Origin: Agapanthus africanus
Taxonomy: Eukaryota; Streptophyta; Magnoliopsida; Asparagales; Amaryllidaceae
Assembly (NCBI GenBank): GCA_030015575.1
Contig: JASDDO010000026.1
Coordinates: 195,697,739 to 195,761,738 of the forward strand
Direction of reading: 5' to 3'
DNA: 64,000 bases
The notes beneath the pieces were generated by a model. It was not told the origin of the DNA. It searched no databases and was given only the letters and a program-made list of their open reading frames with translations. Below are positions 1 to 11,055 of this stretch, one piece after another. Position 1 is the first letter of the stretch. Each line of letters opens with the position of its first letter. The translations under genes were made by a program, and so were the position numbers.

Positions 1-129
1 CAAAAAGATTTTTGAGCGGCGTTATTTTGCAAAGAATCCTGCAGAAAATAGATTTTATTGGACTTGAGAGGAGAGAGAAGGAGTTGAGATAGATACCAGA
101 GAAGACTGAAACCCTAACTCCTCTGTTGT

Positions 130-176
130 GCCGCGTTTCCGCCGCCACAAGGGTGTTTTTGCCGCGGATCCGCCGC
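130..176. repeat. GC-rich dyad in the gypsy leader
   Basis: Two related units, GCCGCGTTTCCGCCGCC (130-146) and GCCGCGGATCCGCCGC (161-176), lie about 230-290 nt downstream of the tRNA-Asp primer site. They resemble dyads at the same relative position in all seven copia elements of the window. Confidence 0.6.
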
Positions 177-404
177 GTGGCAGAGGGAACACTTGATGAA
201 ATTTTTTTGTATAGCCTTCTGTGCTCCTCTGGATCTCTAAAAAATGTCTCTGTTTCCTGTTTTCCTCAATTCTGTGACTCCAGATCTCCTTGCAAAAATT
301 CACCCACAAATCGTTAAATATGCAATTTGCAGTTTTGTTTTAATAATGATATGAATCGTCTAAGAATTCAACACAAATAGTAAGAATAAAAAATTACGCA
401 CGTA

Positions 405-422
405 TCCCCGGCAACGGCGCCA
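405..422 (-). other. Primer binding site, tRNA-Asp type
   Basis: The minus strand reads TGGCGCCGTTGCCGGGGA, the complement of the 3' end of plant tRNA-Asp (GTC). It lies two bases from the LTR end. It marks the start of minus-strand cDNA synthesis and fixes the element's orientation. Confidence 0.85.
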
Positions 423-1305
423 TTTGATTGGTGTGGAATTTTGTGTTTGTAGTAATGACCGCAATCAGAACGGTGTCGCGTGTAGCTTAGACCGAGGTGA
501 GTACGGGTCGTCCTCAGGGAAACGTTGAACCTTTTACTCTTACTTTAGATGGGTTGAGAAAGAGAGGAGGAAGAATAAAGAATGGTTGTAGGATCTAGAT
601 CTACGTTAAACAAGAATGTAAAATATAGATCTAAATTAACCACGGATGTAAGTTTATATAAGAAGAGGGCTTGTAGGGTTCGTTAGGATTTACTAGTTAT
701 GGACGATTAATTAAAATTTACCCTTTTTATCCTTTAATAGATTTCAAACTAGAACGACGGTGATGCGTGTAGATTAGGGTTTCTGGAGGGAAAAGGAATC
801 CCACTCTTAACCCTTATCTCGACACGGAACTCCGTTCATATCTAGCCTTTACCAAAACAATCATTAATCTAATCTCTAATCGCGGTCGGAACTAACAAAG
901 AATTGTTAGCGTGCCCGATTAGGATGTTAATGATTTTTTTGATAAAGTTCATAAACTTTATAGGATTTAAAAAGGGTTTAGGTATTTTCATCATCCATTA
1001 GCCTACCCTAATCCTACGAACCCTAACAAGCGGAGAATTACTAGCGCATGTTGGGAGAAAAAGAGATGGAGAGAAAATACATAATTAAACTACGAAGAAA
1101 TAGAATAAGAAAAAGAAAGCTACCTTTATTAATCAACAATATTCATTATACTTTGATTCCTTAGAAAATAATTACAAAGACTAGTTTGCTTCTCGATCTC
1201 TTCCAAGGAGGTAGACGAACAGTTGATGATCATTCTGGATGCGTGAGCCGTCTTGGACTTCGTGATCTCGTCGACTTGATAAATTTTCCAAGAGGCTCTC
1301 GGTCC

Positions 1306-1314
1306 CTATTTATA
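1306..1314 (-). promoter_or_regulatory. TATA box of the gypsy LTR promoter
   Basis: The minus strand reads TATAAATAG inside the LTR, about 880 bp before the LTR-primer site junction. It is the clearest core promoter in the window. The GC-rich dyad at 1403-1449 lies about 90-140 bp upstream of it. Confidence 0.65.
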
Positions 1315-1402
1315 GTCCAAAGGCCAGAAATGTAGTCTCCTAAATTGGCAACCTTTAGTTATGATTCCACCAGAGAAATCCCACTCTCTAACGCCTCACC
1401 AA

Positions 1403-1449
1403 CGCGGCGGATCCGTGGCATCAAGGGACTTATGCCGCGGATCCGCGGC
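1403..1449. repeat. GC-rich dyad in the gypsy LTR
   Basis: CGCGGCGGATCCGTGGC (1403-1419) and the perfect palindrome GCCGCGGATCCGCGGC (1434-1449) flank about 14 bases. This is the same motif class as the leader dyad at 130-176, here upstream of the LTR TATA box. Confidence 0.65.
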
Positions 1450-1706
1450 CTGATGATCAGGTCCGTCGATCATTTTTCTAGGGCTGGCTCGTTGTGACAT
1501 GTGGCGATCCTTGGAACCTTCAGTATTTGGAAATCTTTTCTTTTCTTCTGCTAGAATTGATTTCTTAATTTTGATTTCTTAATTAGGCAGGTTAGCTTTA
1601 ACAACTTGATTTCCTTGATTTAAGACCTGAAAATTCTGCACAACAACTTAAATAATATTTAGTAGACTTAGTTCTACTAGGATTAGGTCAATGATATTAT
1701 TTGCAT

Positions 1707-1833
1707 ACATTTTCCTACCAAAAGCTAATTATAATATATCAACACATGGAAAATAGTATTTTTACAAATAAACCCTCATATGTATGATATATTATAATAA
1801 AGACCTTTTTAATATAGAAATAGTAGGAAAAAT
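1707..1833. repeat. Imperfect inverted repeat at the gypsy/D-LTR junction
   Basis: The left arm starts CATTTTCCTACC and ends ATTATAATATATCA; the right arm is roughly its reverse complement (TGATATATTATAAT ... TAGTAGGAAAAATG). The arms are separated by an A+T-rich loop of about 40 bases. It could be a small MITE-like insertion or a chance similarity between the two LTR ends. Confidence 0.4.
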
Positions 1834-1925
1834 GTAATAACAAATGTGCAGTTTTATCAACTGAACAATGTATTATACAAATTAGTACTATACAATAATG
1901 GCCTCTTGGGCATACATATCCAACA
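1745..1925 (-). repeat. 3' LTR remnant of element D
   Basis: The minus strand starts TGTTGGATATG followed by ATGCCCAAGAGGCC, the Angela/BARE-type LTR start, directly after D's polypurine tract. Only the first 90-180 bases look like LTR before the gypsy element intervenes. Confidence 0.65.
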
Positions 1926-1936
1926 ATCTCCCAGTT
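1926..1936 (-). other. Polypurine tract of element D
   Basis: The minus strand reads AACTGGGAGAT against the 3' LTR. The other copia elements here have AAGTGGGAGAT, so D carries one change. Confidence 0.8.
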
Positions 1937-1981
1937 GCACTAAAGGCCACTAATTGGTGTACAGCATACCCAATGTCTGCA

Positions 1982-4900
1982 CTAAGGCCAGCTGCTGGCG
2001 TACCGCATACCCAATAGCTCAAAAAGTCGCTCGAACTGTGTTTGAGGGAGGGCCTTTGTGAATGGATCCGCCGTGTTGTCTTTTGTGTCCACTCTCCGTA
2101 CCTCGATCTCCTGGCGATCAATGATCTCCCTGATCAGGTGATACCGCCTTAAGATGTGTTTGGACTTCTGATGGGACCTTGATTCCTTTGCTAAAGGTAT
2201 AGCCCTATTGTTATCGCAATATAATGGTATTGGGTCAACAATGGACGGAACCACTTGAAGTTCACTAATGAACTTCTTCATCCAGACCGCCTCTTTTGCG
2301 GCATCGCTTGCAGCAATGTATTCAGCCTCCATCATCGAGTCTGCGACGGTATCCTGTTTGGAACTCCTCCAACACACCACCCTTCTGTTGAGGGTAAACA
2401 TAAAACCCGAGACAGACTTGCTGTCTTCTTTGTCACTCTGGAAGCTTGAATCGGTAAAGGACTCGACCCTGAGGTCTCCATTACTGTAAATAGGAACATC
2501 TTCTTAGTCCTTCTCAGGTACTTGAGAATGTTCTTCACTGCCGTCCAGTGGTTCTCACCTGGGTTTGACTGATACCGGCTCACCATGCTCAACGCGTAAG
2601 TTACATCTGGTCTTGTACATAGCATCGCATATATTATAGATCCTATGCCGAAGCGTAGGGTATAGTGATCAGGAGAACCCTCTCCTCGTCAGTCTTAGGA
2701 GACATCTTCTTGGAGAGGGTGATTCCGTGTAATGCGGGTATATTACCGCGCTTGGAATCTTCCATACTAAATCTCTTTAGTACGGTGTCTATGTATCTGG
2801 ACTGCGAAAGTCCCAGTAATCTCTTGGATCTATCTCTGTAGATCTTGATCCCCAGAATGTACGAGGCATCACCCAGGTCCTTTATAGAGAACCTTTGTGA
2901 TAAGAATAGCTTGACTGATTGTAGCATAGGAATGTCATTTCCTATCAAAAGAATGTCGTCCATGTACAAGACTAGGAACACGACAGTTCGTCCTACAATC
3001 TTCTTATAGACACAAGGTTCATCTTTGTTCTTGATGAAATCAAATTCCTTGATTGCCTCATCAAAACAGATATTCCAGCTCCAGGATGCTTGCTTTAATC
3101 CATAAATGAATTTAAGCAACTTGCACACCTTCTCGCTGCTCCCATCGTCTACGAAACCTTCTGGCTGATCCATGTAAACGCACTCTTCTAAACAGCCGTT
3201 TAGAAAAGCTGTTTTTACATCCATCAGCCAGATTTTATAGTCATGGAAGAAAGCAATGGCAAGTAGGATCTGAATAGATTTGAGCATAGCCACTGGAGAA
3301 AAAGTTTCGTCATAGTCCACATCAGGTCTTTGACGAAAACCTTTTGCAACGAGTCTAGCCTTATAGGTTTCCACCTGCCCATCTACACCAAGTTTCCTTT
3401 TGTAGATCCATTTGCATCCAACGGGTTTTACCCCAGGTGGAGCAATATCCAAGGTCCACACTTTATTGGTGTACATGGACTCCATTTCGGATTGGATAGC
3501 ATCCAGCCACTTATCAGAGTCCCTACTGATAATGGCCTGCCTGAAACTGGTAGGGTCATCTTCTTCCAAGATGCAATCTTCTCGATCCCCGTCTATGAGA
3601 AAACCGTAGTATCTCTCAGGCGGATGAGAAATCCTACCAGATCTGCGAAGTGGCTGAGGTTCGTCTGGAGTTATTGAATCCAGTAGTTCTTCCAAATTTT
3701 CAGTTACATTTTGTGGTTCATGGATTTCTCCCAGTTCTACCAATCTCCCACTAGTTTCTTTTGCAAGAAACTCCCTTTCTAAAAAGGTAGCATGGCGAGA
3801 TACAAACACCTTCTGTTCTTCAGTGTGGTAGAACAGATATCCTAGTGAATCTTTAGGATATCCCATAAATTTACATAGAACTGACCATGCCTCTTGCTTT
3901 TTCGGTTTCTGTGTTTTCACATAGGCCGGACAACCCCATATCTTAATAAATTTAAGACATGTTTCTTACTGCTCCATATTTCATACGGAGTTTTAGGCAC
4001 AGATTTGGACGGAACTTGATTCAAAAGGTATGCCGCTGTCTGAAGCGCATGTCCCCAGAATGAAAGAGGTAACTCAGCACTACCCATCATGGAGCGAACC
4101 ATATCCAATAGGGTACGATTCCTCCGCTCCGATACACCGTTGTGCTGTGGTGTATAAGGGGGAGTAAGCTGAGAGAGAATACCATTCTCTTTTAAGTAAT
4201 CTAGGAATTCCGTGCTTAAGTACTCCCCTCCTCTATCAGACCGGAGGATCTTGATACTTTTGCCTATCTGGTTCTCCACTTCGTTTCTGAATTCTTTGAA
4301 TTTCTTAAAAGCTTCAGATTTGTGTTTCATCAGATATACATATCCGAACCTAGAGAGATCGTCAGTGAATGTGATGAAGTACGAGAACCCACCCCTTGCA
4401 TGTGTAGACATCGGACCACATACATCACTGTGTATGAGTCCCAAGACTCTGTTGCTCTTTCTCCATGTCCGGTGAACGGAGATTTGGTCATCTTTCCTTT
4501 GAGACAAGATTGACAAGTTTCATAAGATGAAAACTTGAACGTATTCTAGAGTCCATCTTTATGCAACTTACTTAGTCTTTTCTCTCCGATATGACCAAGT
4601 CTACAATGCCACAAGTAGGATTCATTTGTATCTGAATTCTTTCTCTTGCGTGTGTTTTGTACATTGAGAACTGTATTCTGATTTAGAACATAGATACCAT
4701 ACACAGTGTACCTTCTGCAACCAGTACCTTATGAAGGTAAATGTTCATGATATTTCTATCAAGAACAAAGTTATATCCATCTTTATTGAGTAAAGAAATG
4801 GATATGATGTTGCAAACCATGGAAGGTACATAGTAGCAATCGTTCAAAATCATAGTATTGCCATTTGGCAACACTAGGTGATATTCACCGACGGCTGCAG

Positions 4901-5225
4901 CATTAACTTGTGCTCCGTTCGCTACCCTGAGCGACATATCACCAGGTACAACTTTCCTACTTTTTCTCAGTCCCTGCAATAAATTACAGATATGACATCC
5001 TGATCCGGTATTAAGTACCCAGGAGGTAGGGCTGACCGTAAAGCAGTTCTCAATTACAAGAACACCTGAAGTAGATGCAAAACTATGCTTCTTCTTCAAC
5101 TGGGTATCCTTGGAATCCATACAATCCTCTTTTCCTTGCTCATATTTATGATTGCTGTCATAAATTAGAGCCGAACTGACGTTCCCCAGCCTCGAATAAG
5201 AATTCGGATCGGTCAAGCGATACAT
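1982..5225 (-). pseudogene. pol: Element D pol (protease, integrase, RT, RNase H), frameshifted, no gag
   Basis: Domains in order on the minus strand: a short head (from the first usable ATG at 5225), protease near 5030, integrase (SDVCGP, LRSDRGGEY and NGVSERRN in 4516-3917), RT with a YMDDILLIG active site (3920-2643), and RNase H to the TAG at 1982. No gag or zinc knuckle precedes protease. The protease motif is WVLNTGSG instead of WVLDTGSG, so the catalytic Asp is now Asn, consistent with a C-to-T change of a methylated base. Frame changes occur near 3950, 2645 (one base lost) and 2490 (one base gained), and between 4680 and 4516 the frame is closed. By comparison with H, domain content is otherwise full length. 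It cannot make functional protein. Confidence 0.9.
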
Positions 5226-5748
5226 TTTATTATCTTGATTAGGGCGTGAAATGGTTGCTACCTGGAGAGAGAGAAAAGAAACACTCAGCATGCGCTCTTA
5301 CAAGATTAGATTGGTTTATTAATTTATCTAATCAGGATGGCTCCCACTGTTTCCTCAAATTCTTCTTCAAACCCTAAAAGAAGAACTAGTCAGGATTATT
5401 CGCACGTGACAATACTTGCTTAACCTTTCAGCCAGGCTAGTGTTGGTACTTCGAGAGAGGTTTTCCAACGCTTTCGCGAAGTTCCTTAATTAAATAACCT
5501 TTTTTCCCTGGAGGCGTAGCTCCGCTAACACCGTTCTAGACACCTACTTGGTTTATAGTATTGATTGTTAAGTGAAATAATCTCCCGAGAGTAATCCAAC
5601 TCATCAGTGGGATCGGGATCCAACTATCATTGTGCGATGACCTAGATGGAATTCACTCTAGTCACCGCACTCCAGAAGGTATGCTAAATCTGCAGGTTTC
5701 AGTTTCTTTAGAAACTCCCAATGTGGATTTTTTCCCCTAGGACCCAAG

Positions 5749-5957
5749 TGACCTTGATGAATAATCAACAAATCAAAAGGTCCTAGTCGAGTTCAACTCG
5801 TCGTTATCCAGGATTGCATTAGACCCGTCCGCATGATCCTTGACGAATAATCCAAAAAATCATGAGACCGTCCTAACCAATCGCATCTATCAGTGTAACA
5901 GAGAATTATTACTTAGCCATCGTTCACTGTGCCTTGACGAATAATCAACAAACGCAG
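5749..5957 (-). other. Triple-hairpin leader cassette, element D
   Basis: Three units share a central segment close to TTGTTGATTATTCGTCAAGG (sense). Flanking arms are complementary: CATGAT with ATCATG in the middle unit is perfect. The unit nearest the primer site pairs CTGCG with CACAG in the sense strand, with one C-A mismatch, and the third keeps only about 3 bp. It is the weakest of the seven cassettes, fitting D's age. Confidence 0.6.
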
Positions 5958-7316
5958 CACGAATACTAAGTATTAATTATTTGAAACAACGGAGGGCCAC
6001 GGCTGGGTTTTTAGCAAAAAACCCGTTAACGTAATGAACTTGATTTCGCTGAAGGAACCTGATAGCCTTTTTTTTTGATAAAAATATAGTGGCGAAAACT
6101 TTTGCTAAAGAGGCCACTCCCTGTGAAGGGATCTCGGCTCTTTCCTCGTCGAATGAGGTGCAGGATATTCCAAACTGAATACCTTGATGCAAAGCAAGAA
6201 TAATCGACTATAGTGAAGTTATTATCCTGACGCAAACTTCTGTCAAAAGGGTCACTCCCGATAAAAGGATCTCGGCCCTTGCCTCGTCGACTGAGGTGCT
6301 AGGCATTCATAACCGAATGCCTCTGTGCAAAATAAAAGAGAACGACCTTGCAATAACAGCTTTTTGAAAATTGTTCCATCAACATCTTTTAGGTTTATTT
6401 TTTCTTTGCATTAATATAATGTGTCCCATCAATTAATCCTACCATTTCAGAAAACAACGAAAATATGACGCACGCTTATGACATCCGCATTCGCCATGGG
6501 ACCCCGTAATCACCCGTTAGGTTACTTAACTAACGACAGAGCGGGGGATGGACTAGCGCGGATGCAAAATATAAGCAACGCCTACTAGATATCATATATA
6601 GATATATACATTCGTCAGATGCAATGATAGCCATTCCAGATCACAGATGAACACATTGGATATGCTACGAATCCGCATTTCGTTTGAGCCTGCAACGAAA
6701 GACAGATTACACGGTCGCGATGAATAGCCACACCCCACCCTAGACCCCTACGGGTGCGGCAAACTACCCGCCAAGCACCCGAAGTGAAACAACCTCCCTC
6801 AACAATGTATGTAGGCCACTCGGCACTTTAAAATACCCGGTAGTTTGTGCACCCCATCTTGGGTCTATCTTAGGAGCAAAAACAGTAAAAGAAATAATAT
6901 ACAATGGCGGCTACAACCTCATCCCGGATGTGCGGCCATAAAAATAATATTACATCAATTTATATATTACATCAAATGAAAGATAAAGAAACTCTCATCT
7001 CACAACCCCTGGCTATTCATCCGCGACAATCCAACAAGTTCATATACACAATCCAACAACATTACAGATCACAGATATGCACAACCCCCACTAATCGACG
7101 TATAGCGATTAGTCGACGTTCAGTGCATATATCACATTAAAGATATAACCATTTAGCAAAAGTTAGTAGAACTTCGATCAAAATACCAATTTGTATTTAC
7201 CCCAAACACAACATTGTTCTCTGGATAATCTGGGCAGAAACAAAACATCTTAAAAATCCCAAAACACCATACTGAACAAACTGCAGGAAACCCGAGTCGC
7301 GGCCGAGTCAACTCGG

Positions 7317-7361
7317 CCGCGGATCCGCGGCAAAACGCGTGGTTTCGTCGCGCTTCCGCGG
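7317..7361. repeat. GC-rich dyad, element D leader
   Basis: A perfect palindrome CCGCGGATCCGCGG (7317-7330) is followed by CGCGCTTCCGCGG (7349-7361), about 210-250 nt downstream of D's primer site. Its core matches the gypsy element's GGATCC version rather than the GGAACC version of E, F and G. Confidence 0.7.
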
Positions 7362-7555
7362 CACGTTGACCGAGTCATGGGCTCGTTTTTCCTGGTTGTT
7401 TCTAAAAAACCCTGCACTGATTTTTAAGGTATGTGGAATTATTTTTAGAGCTGTTTTAAAAATCGGCAGAAAGTATGAAATTATAGATGAATTTTGCGAT
7501 TTTTTCCGGATCGAAGTTCTAAACATTTTGCTAACAGTTAGTTTTTGTTTAGCCA

Positions 7556-7568
7556 GGCTCTGAAACCA
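7556..7568 (-). other. Primer binding site of element D (initiator tRNA-Met, one change)
   Basis: The minus strand reads TGGTTTCAGAGCC, one base from the canonical TGGTATCAGAGCC, one base after the LTR end. Confidence 0.85.
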
Positions 7569-7569
7569 C

Positions 7570-8900
7570 TGTTAGGTCCACGTTACCCACCCCGGTTCTT
7601 TCGGGGAGGCGGAATAGGTAAAAATCAAAATTTTCTCACAAGGTAACATGGACCATCCATGAAGGATCTTTGCTAAACAAAAACTAACATATTAACTACA
7701 AGTTCTAGCTACTATGTACAATGGTTATACCTAGATCGTAAACTCCTTCTCTTCTTGTTGTGGTTCTCCTTCTTGCTTGCTCCTTGTAGTGGCGTAGACG
7801 TCTCCTCCTCGTCGTCTTCCCTTTGCCGAAGATAGATCCACCCGAGGGCCTCTACCTTGAGCTCCTACCTCAACCAAGAGGTAACTAGAGTGCTTGGTTT
7901 GCTAGACAAAGAACCCTAGAAAGAGTATAGAAATGTTATTGTGGTTTTGTCTTAAGAGCTTCTGATTTTCAACACATGAAAGATTAAAGCTTTGAGAGGA
8001 AGAGGGAGAGCTCAAGAACATGAGAGAGAAAGAGCAAGAGAGAATGAGAGATCAATCAACAACCATCTCTCATATGAGAGAAATAATAATAATAATTATT
8101 AAGGAAAATGTGATGGTTAGTTTTGAAATGACAATTATCATTTCACATTAAATGAAATTTGCAAGAATTAAGAAGCATCTTTCATGTGAAATGATGATGG
8201 TCAAAATGTCAACAAGAGTCAACTGGTCAACCAAAGTCAAAAAGTCAACAAAAGTCAGATGGTTAACCTAACCATGGCACAATTATCCTTAATTAATATC
8301 ATTAATCATATCTCTCATTCTCATTAGGGTTTGGAAAAAGTCAACGGTCAATAACCGTAATGAGAATCCTCTGCCTCTGTCAACTATGCATACACACTCG
8401 CATCCGTGTTCCGAGGAATACGAATACAATGAGACAAAACCAATCCTAAAACAAATACTAGGATCTGGTTTAAACCAAAGCCCGCTAGTAATAACTGCCC
8501 GGACTCCAAACGTGCACAAGTGCGCGGATGTGAACGAACCCCGCCGCAAAACCATGCGACCTCTACTCTGTTTTGCCGAAAGGCGAATAACCCTCTGTGT
8601 GGGACTCTAAAGGCTCGACACTACGCTGGCAGTGGGTTTAACCACAGGCCGCAAGCAGTACTAGCTGTATGTAACGGTCCCCAGATAGATGCCGATAAGA
8701 AGACCGATGAGGTGAACCCATCCGAACTCCTACTGAGCCTGAATGTGACAATCTCCGTACAGTCCGGTCTGTTCGTCTGAGAGTATGGCATGGCGGGTCT
8801 AGAAGGCGGTAAACGTCAGTCCCCTAATGGCGGTACAAGTCGTGTCGGAGTGTAGCCCAGAACACCCTGAGAAACTATGGGAAACACTACCAGTAATTCT
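7570..8900 (-). repeat. 5' LTR of element D, interrupted by element C
   Basis: It begins TGTTAGGTCC on the plus strand next to the primer site and is broken at 8900 by element C; the rest lies beyond the window. It holds a W-box cluster (8199-8248) and resembles the LTR of H in layout (the ACCCCGGT segment near the end and CTTAAACC-like internal blocks). Confidence 0.85.
8199..8248 (-). promoter_or_regulatory. Cluster of six TTGAC (W-box) cores in the D LTR
   Basis: Six TTGAC cores on the element's sense strand within 50 bp; five continue with C or T, the full W-box bound by WRKY factors. A homologous cluster is in H's LTRs. Such clusters are known in stress- and pathogen-responsive plant promoters; use here is inferred. 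Confidence 0.6.
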
Positions 8901-9141
8901 TGTAAGTGCACGGCGGCGCCCCGGACGTCAATCCGACGCCGAAATACGGAAACGAAAAAATTTTCAAACAAGAAAACCGGCACCACCGCGCACTTTAAAA
9001 ACCCGGATCGGGACATTAACATACTCCTAGCAAACTAGAAAATGGGAAGGAAGCTATACCGAGCGATCCGTGTCTTTCGGTCTTCGGCCTCCACTTCGAT
9101 CTCCTCGCGGAATCTCCGGTCTTCAGCTCCTCGTCGGAACG

Positions 9142-9146
9142 GGAAC
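9142..9146. repeat. Left TSD of element B (GGAAC)
   Basis: GGAAC directly before the LTR start TGTAAGTCG; matches 18912-18916. Confidence 0.95.
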
Positions 9147-11041
9147 TGTAAGTCGATGTACAACACCCCAATACTTGTGGGGAGGCGGAATTTTCAAAAA
9201 CGAACTTGTTTAGTGAACAAACATCGACTAACCGCTTGAATCGAAGCTAAACGATAACTAACTTAAAACATAGTGTTGCTATGCTACTATGTTTAGGGAT
9301 TATACCTAACGAATCGTGTCCTTCGTCTTTGCGAACTCCACCTCCTCCTCGGCCTTCTCGAAGTAGTAGATGATCCACCCGAGAGCTTTACTCCAAGCTT
9401 AGCCTCTAAACTTGAGGCAACTAAACTTCTTTAAGTGCTAATCAAAGAAGCTAGGTGTAATATAGAGAGGGTTATGGATTAAGTAGTCTAACTAATCCTT
9501 GCACTCAACACATGAGAGGGGAGGATTAGGGTTTGAAGAGGGAGAGCTTGAGGAGGGAGAAGGTGAGGATAATTGTCATATGAGAATAATGAGTTACCAT
9601 ATTATATATGAAACATTAAAATTCATCAATAAAAGAAAAACAAATGATGAATAATCAAGTTTCATAAATATCTAATGGTGATTCATAACCATGACTCATT
9701 AAGCATTTATTGTGCATTAATGATATGGATGAATCACTCTCATGACTCATTAAACTCATTCAATGCATATGACACCTAAACCTCCTTAGTCACCATTTTC
9801 TAGAAGCTTCTCGCACAATTACGAGAACGCCCCTCCAATCCGCAAAAATACGGAAAAACTTTAGACTGTATAAATCCAATAACCGGATACCAGTAACTGG
9901 CTTAAACCAAAGCCGACTGGTAAAAACTGTCCGAAAGTCGTACGCGCGTAAACGCACGTATGCGTCCGAACTCTTGTCGTAAAACCATACGACCTCTATA
10001 TCGTTTCGCTTGGAGTAGGGAAACTCTCTGTGTGGGACTCTAGAGACTCGACTACTACGCTGGCAGTGGGTTTAACCACAGACCGCAAGCGGCACTAGCT
10101 GTACGTAACGGTCCCCAGGTAGATGTCGATAAGAAGGCCGATGAGGGAACCCATCCGAACTCCTACTGAGTCTGATGTGACAATCTCCATACAGTCCGGT
10201 CCGTTCGTCTTAGACTATCACATATCGGGCCTAGGGGGCGGCAAGCGTCAGTCCCCTAATAGCGGTATAAGTCGTGTCGGAGGGAAGCCCATTACACCCT
10301 GAGAAACTACTGGAACCTACCAGCAAATCTCGCTTGCCCTGGCCAGGGACTTTGCGTAATGGCTCTCTGACACAGCGCGATATCAACCCCCAATACCGGG
10401 AGAGACGAATCCTGTCTAACCGCCACTGCCTCCAAGTGCTCGGGACTGCACCCAACTGCTACCTGTTTGCATGACTCCTTTGAGCCGTCGTAGGGTAGCA
10501 ATCTAAGAACAGTGGGACACACTCGAGGCGAAGTAGCAGTGTCAAGTCTGCGGACTATGCTGTACTCATGTCACCTGGGAACTGTTCACTGACGACTTGT
10601 ATAAAACCAACCAACAGTTCCCTGTGAGTCCTGTCTGGTGTACCCGTAACCTAACGAGCACCTGCATACTATCTCCAGTACGACGTACTGACGGCTGTGG
10701 GACAGACCATCTCCCCAACTGGGATGAGAAGCGTACACACTAGTCTACTCCGGAGTATCGATGCCCTGTCTCGATAATCCAACGATTAGGGACCTGAATA
10801 AGGATGTGCTTATAGACTACCCGGCCCCCACTAGTGTGACTGCCATCACAACGCCGGTAGTCAAGCAAGATCCTAAGAGCTCTATCAATACGTATACTCA
10901 CATATTAAGATAGAAAAACCAAGTAGCATACTACCATGTTTAGCAAGACTGTTATATACATGTGAATATCCCAAGCTTCCATTAAGTAATATACAAACTA
11001 GTATGATACAGTAATGGCCTTCTAGGGCATAAACACTAACA
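9147..11041 (-). repeat. 3' LTR of element B
   Basis: It starts TGTAAGTCG and ends CACTAACA on the plus strand. It contains the palindromes CCCTGGCCAGGG (10337-10348) and TACTCCGGAGTA. Open frames inside it are not genes. Confidence 0.95.
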
Positions 11042-11052
11042 ATCTCCCACTT
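11042..11052 (-). other. Polypurine tract of element B
   Basis: The minus strand reads AAGTGGGAGAT directly before the 3' LTR. The TAG stop of pol is only 3 bases upstream. Confidence 0.9.
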
Positions 11053-11055
11053 GCA

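Larger units (their letters stand above)
1..1744 (-). mobile_element. 5' end of a Ty3/gypsy (Tat/Athila-type) LTR retrotransposon, cut by the window edge
   Basis: Reading on the minus strand, an LTR (about 1744 to 425) is followed by a primer site complementary to plant tRNA-Asp and about 400 bp of non-coding leader (404 to 1); the body lies off the left edge. The tRNA-Asp primer site (TGGCGCCGTTGCCGGGGA) is typical of Tat/Ogre/Athila gypsy elements. No protein domain is visible, so the family call rests on primer site, LTR and TATA box. It appears to sit inside the 3' LTR of copia element D, because only a short piece of D's LTR remains between this element and D's polypurine tract. The exact right end and its TSD cannot be fixed from this window. 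Confidence 0.7.
425..1744 (-). repeat. 5' LTR of the gypsy-type element
   Basis: The left end (TG at 425-426 on the plus strand, CA on the minus strand) sits two bases from the tRNA-Asp primer site. The right end is uncertain: TGTTGATATA on the minus strand would end it at 1744, while a GGTAGGAAAA polypurine-like run would end it near 1709. It contains a TATA box at 1306-1314 and a GC-rich dyad at 1403-1449. The sister LTR is outside the window. Confidence 0.6.
5264..7555 (-). other. Non-coding 5' leader of element D
   Basis: About 2.3 kb between primer site and coding start, without a credible gene. It holds the GC dyad (7317-7361), two tandem repeat units (about 6243-6300 and 6100-6160) and the triple-hairpin cassette (5749-5957). 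It ends in a pyrimidine tract plus CAG (AG at 5263-5262), a strong 3' splice acceptor 37 nt before the first ATG. A candidate donor, AG then GTATAACC, lies in the LTR at 7740. Confidence 0.75.
1745..8900 (-). mobile_element. Element D: old gag-less Angela-type copia element, outermost of the nest
   Basis: Right to left it has a 5' LTR (8900 to 7570, interrupted by element C), primer site, long leader, broken pol, polypurine tract and a short piece of 3' LTR cut by the gypsy element. It lacks gag: an unrelated head of about 80 residues precedes protease, as in E, F and G. Several frameshifts, plus an altered protease active site, show that it is inactive. The missing parts of both LTRs should lie outside the window. 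Confidence 0.85.

Noticed and set aside
405-422. Possible tRNA-Asp gene fragment
   Set aside because: Only the 18 bases complementary to the tRNA 3' end are present, next to an LTR end: a primer site, not a gene. The same holds for the tRNA-Met sites.
3330-3677. Plus-strand frames opposite pol, also at 52591-53025 and 54450-54790
   Set aside because: Mirror frames of conserved RT and Gag coding sequence on the other strand.
10231-10522. Frames found identically at 18032-18392
   Set aside because: LTR sequence of B duplicated by its two LTRs; no evidence of translation.
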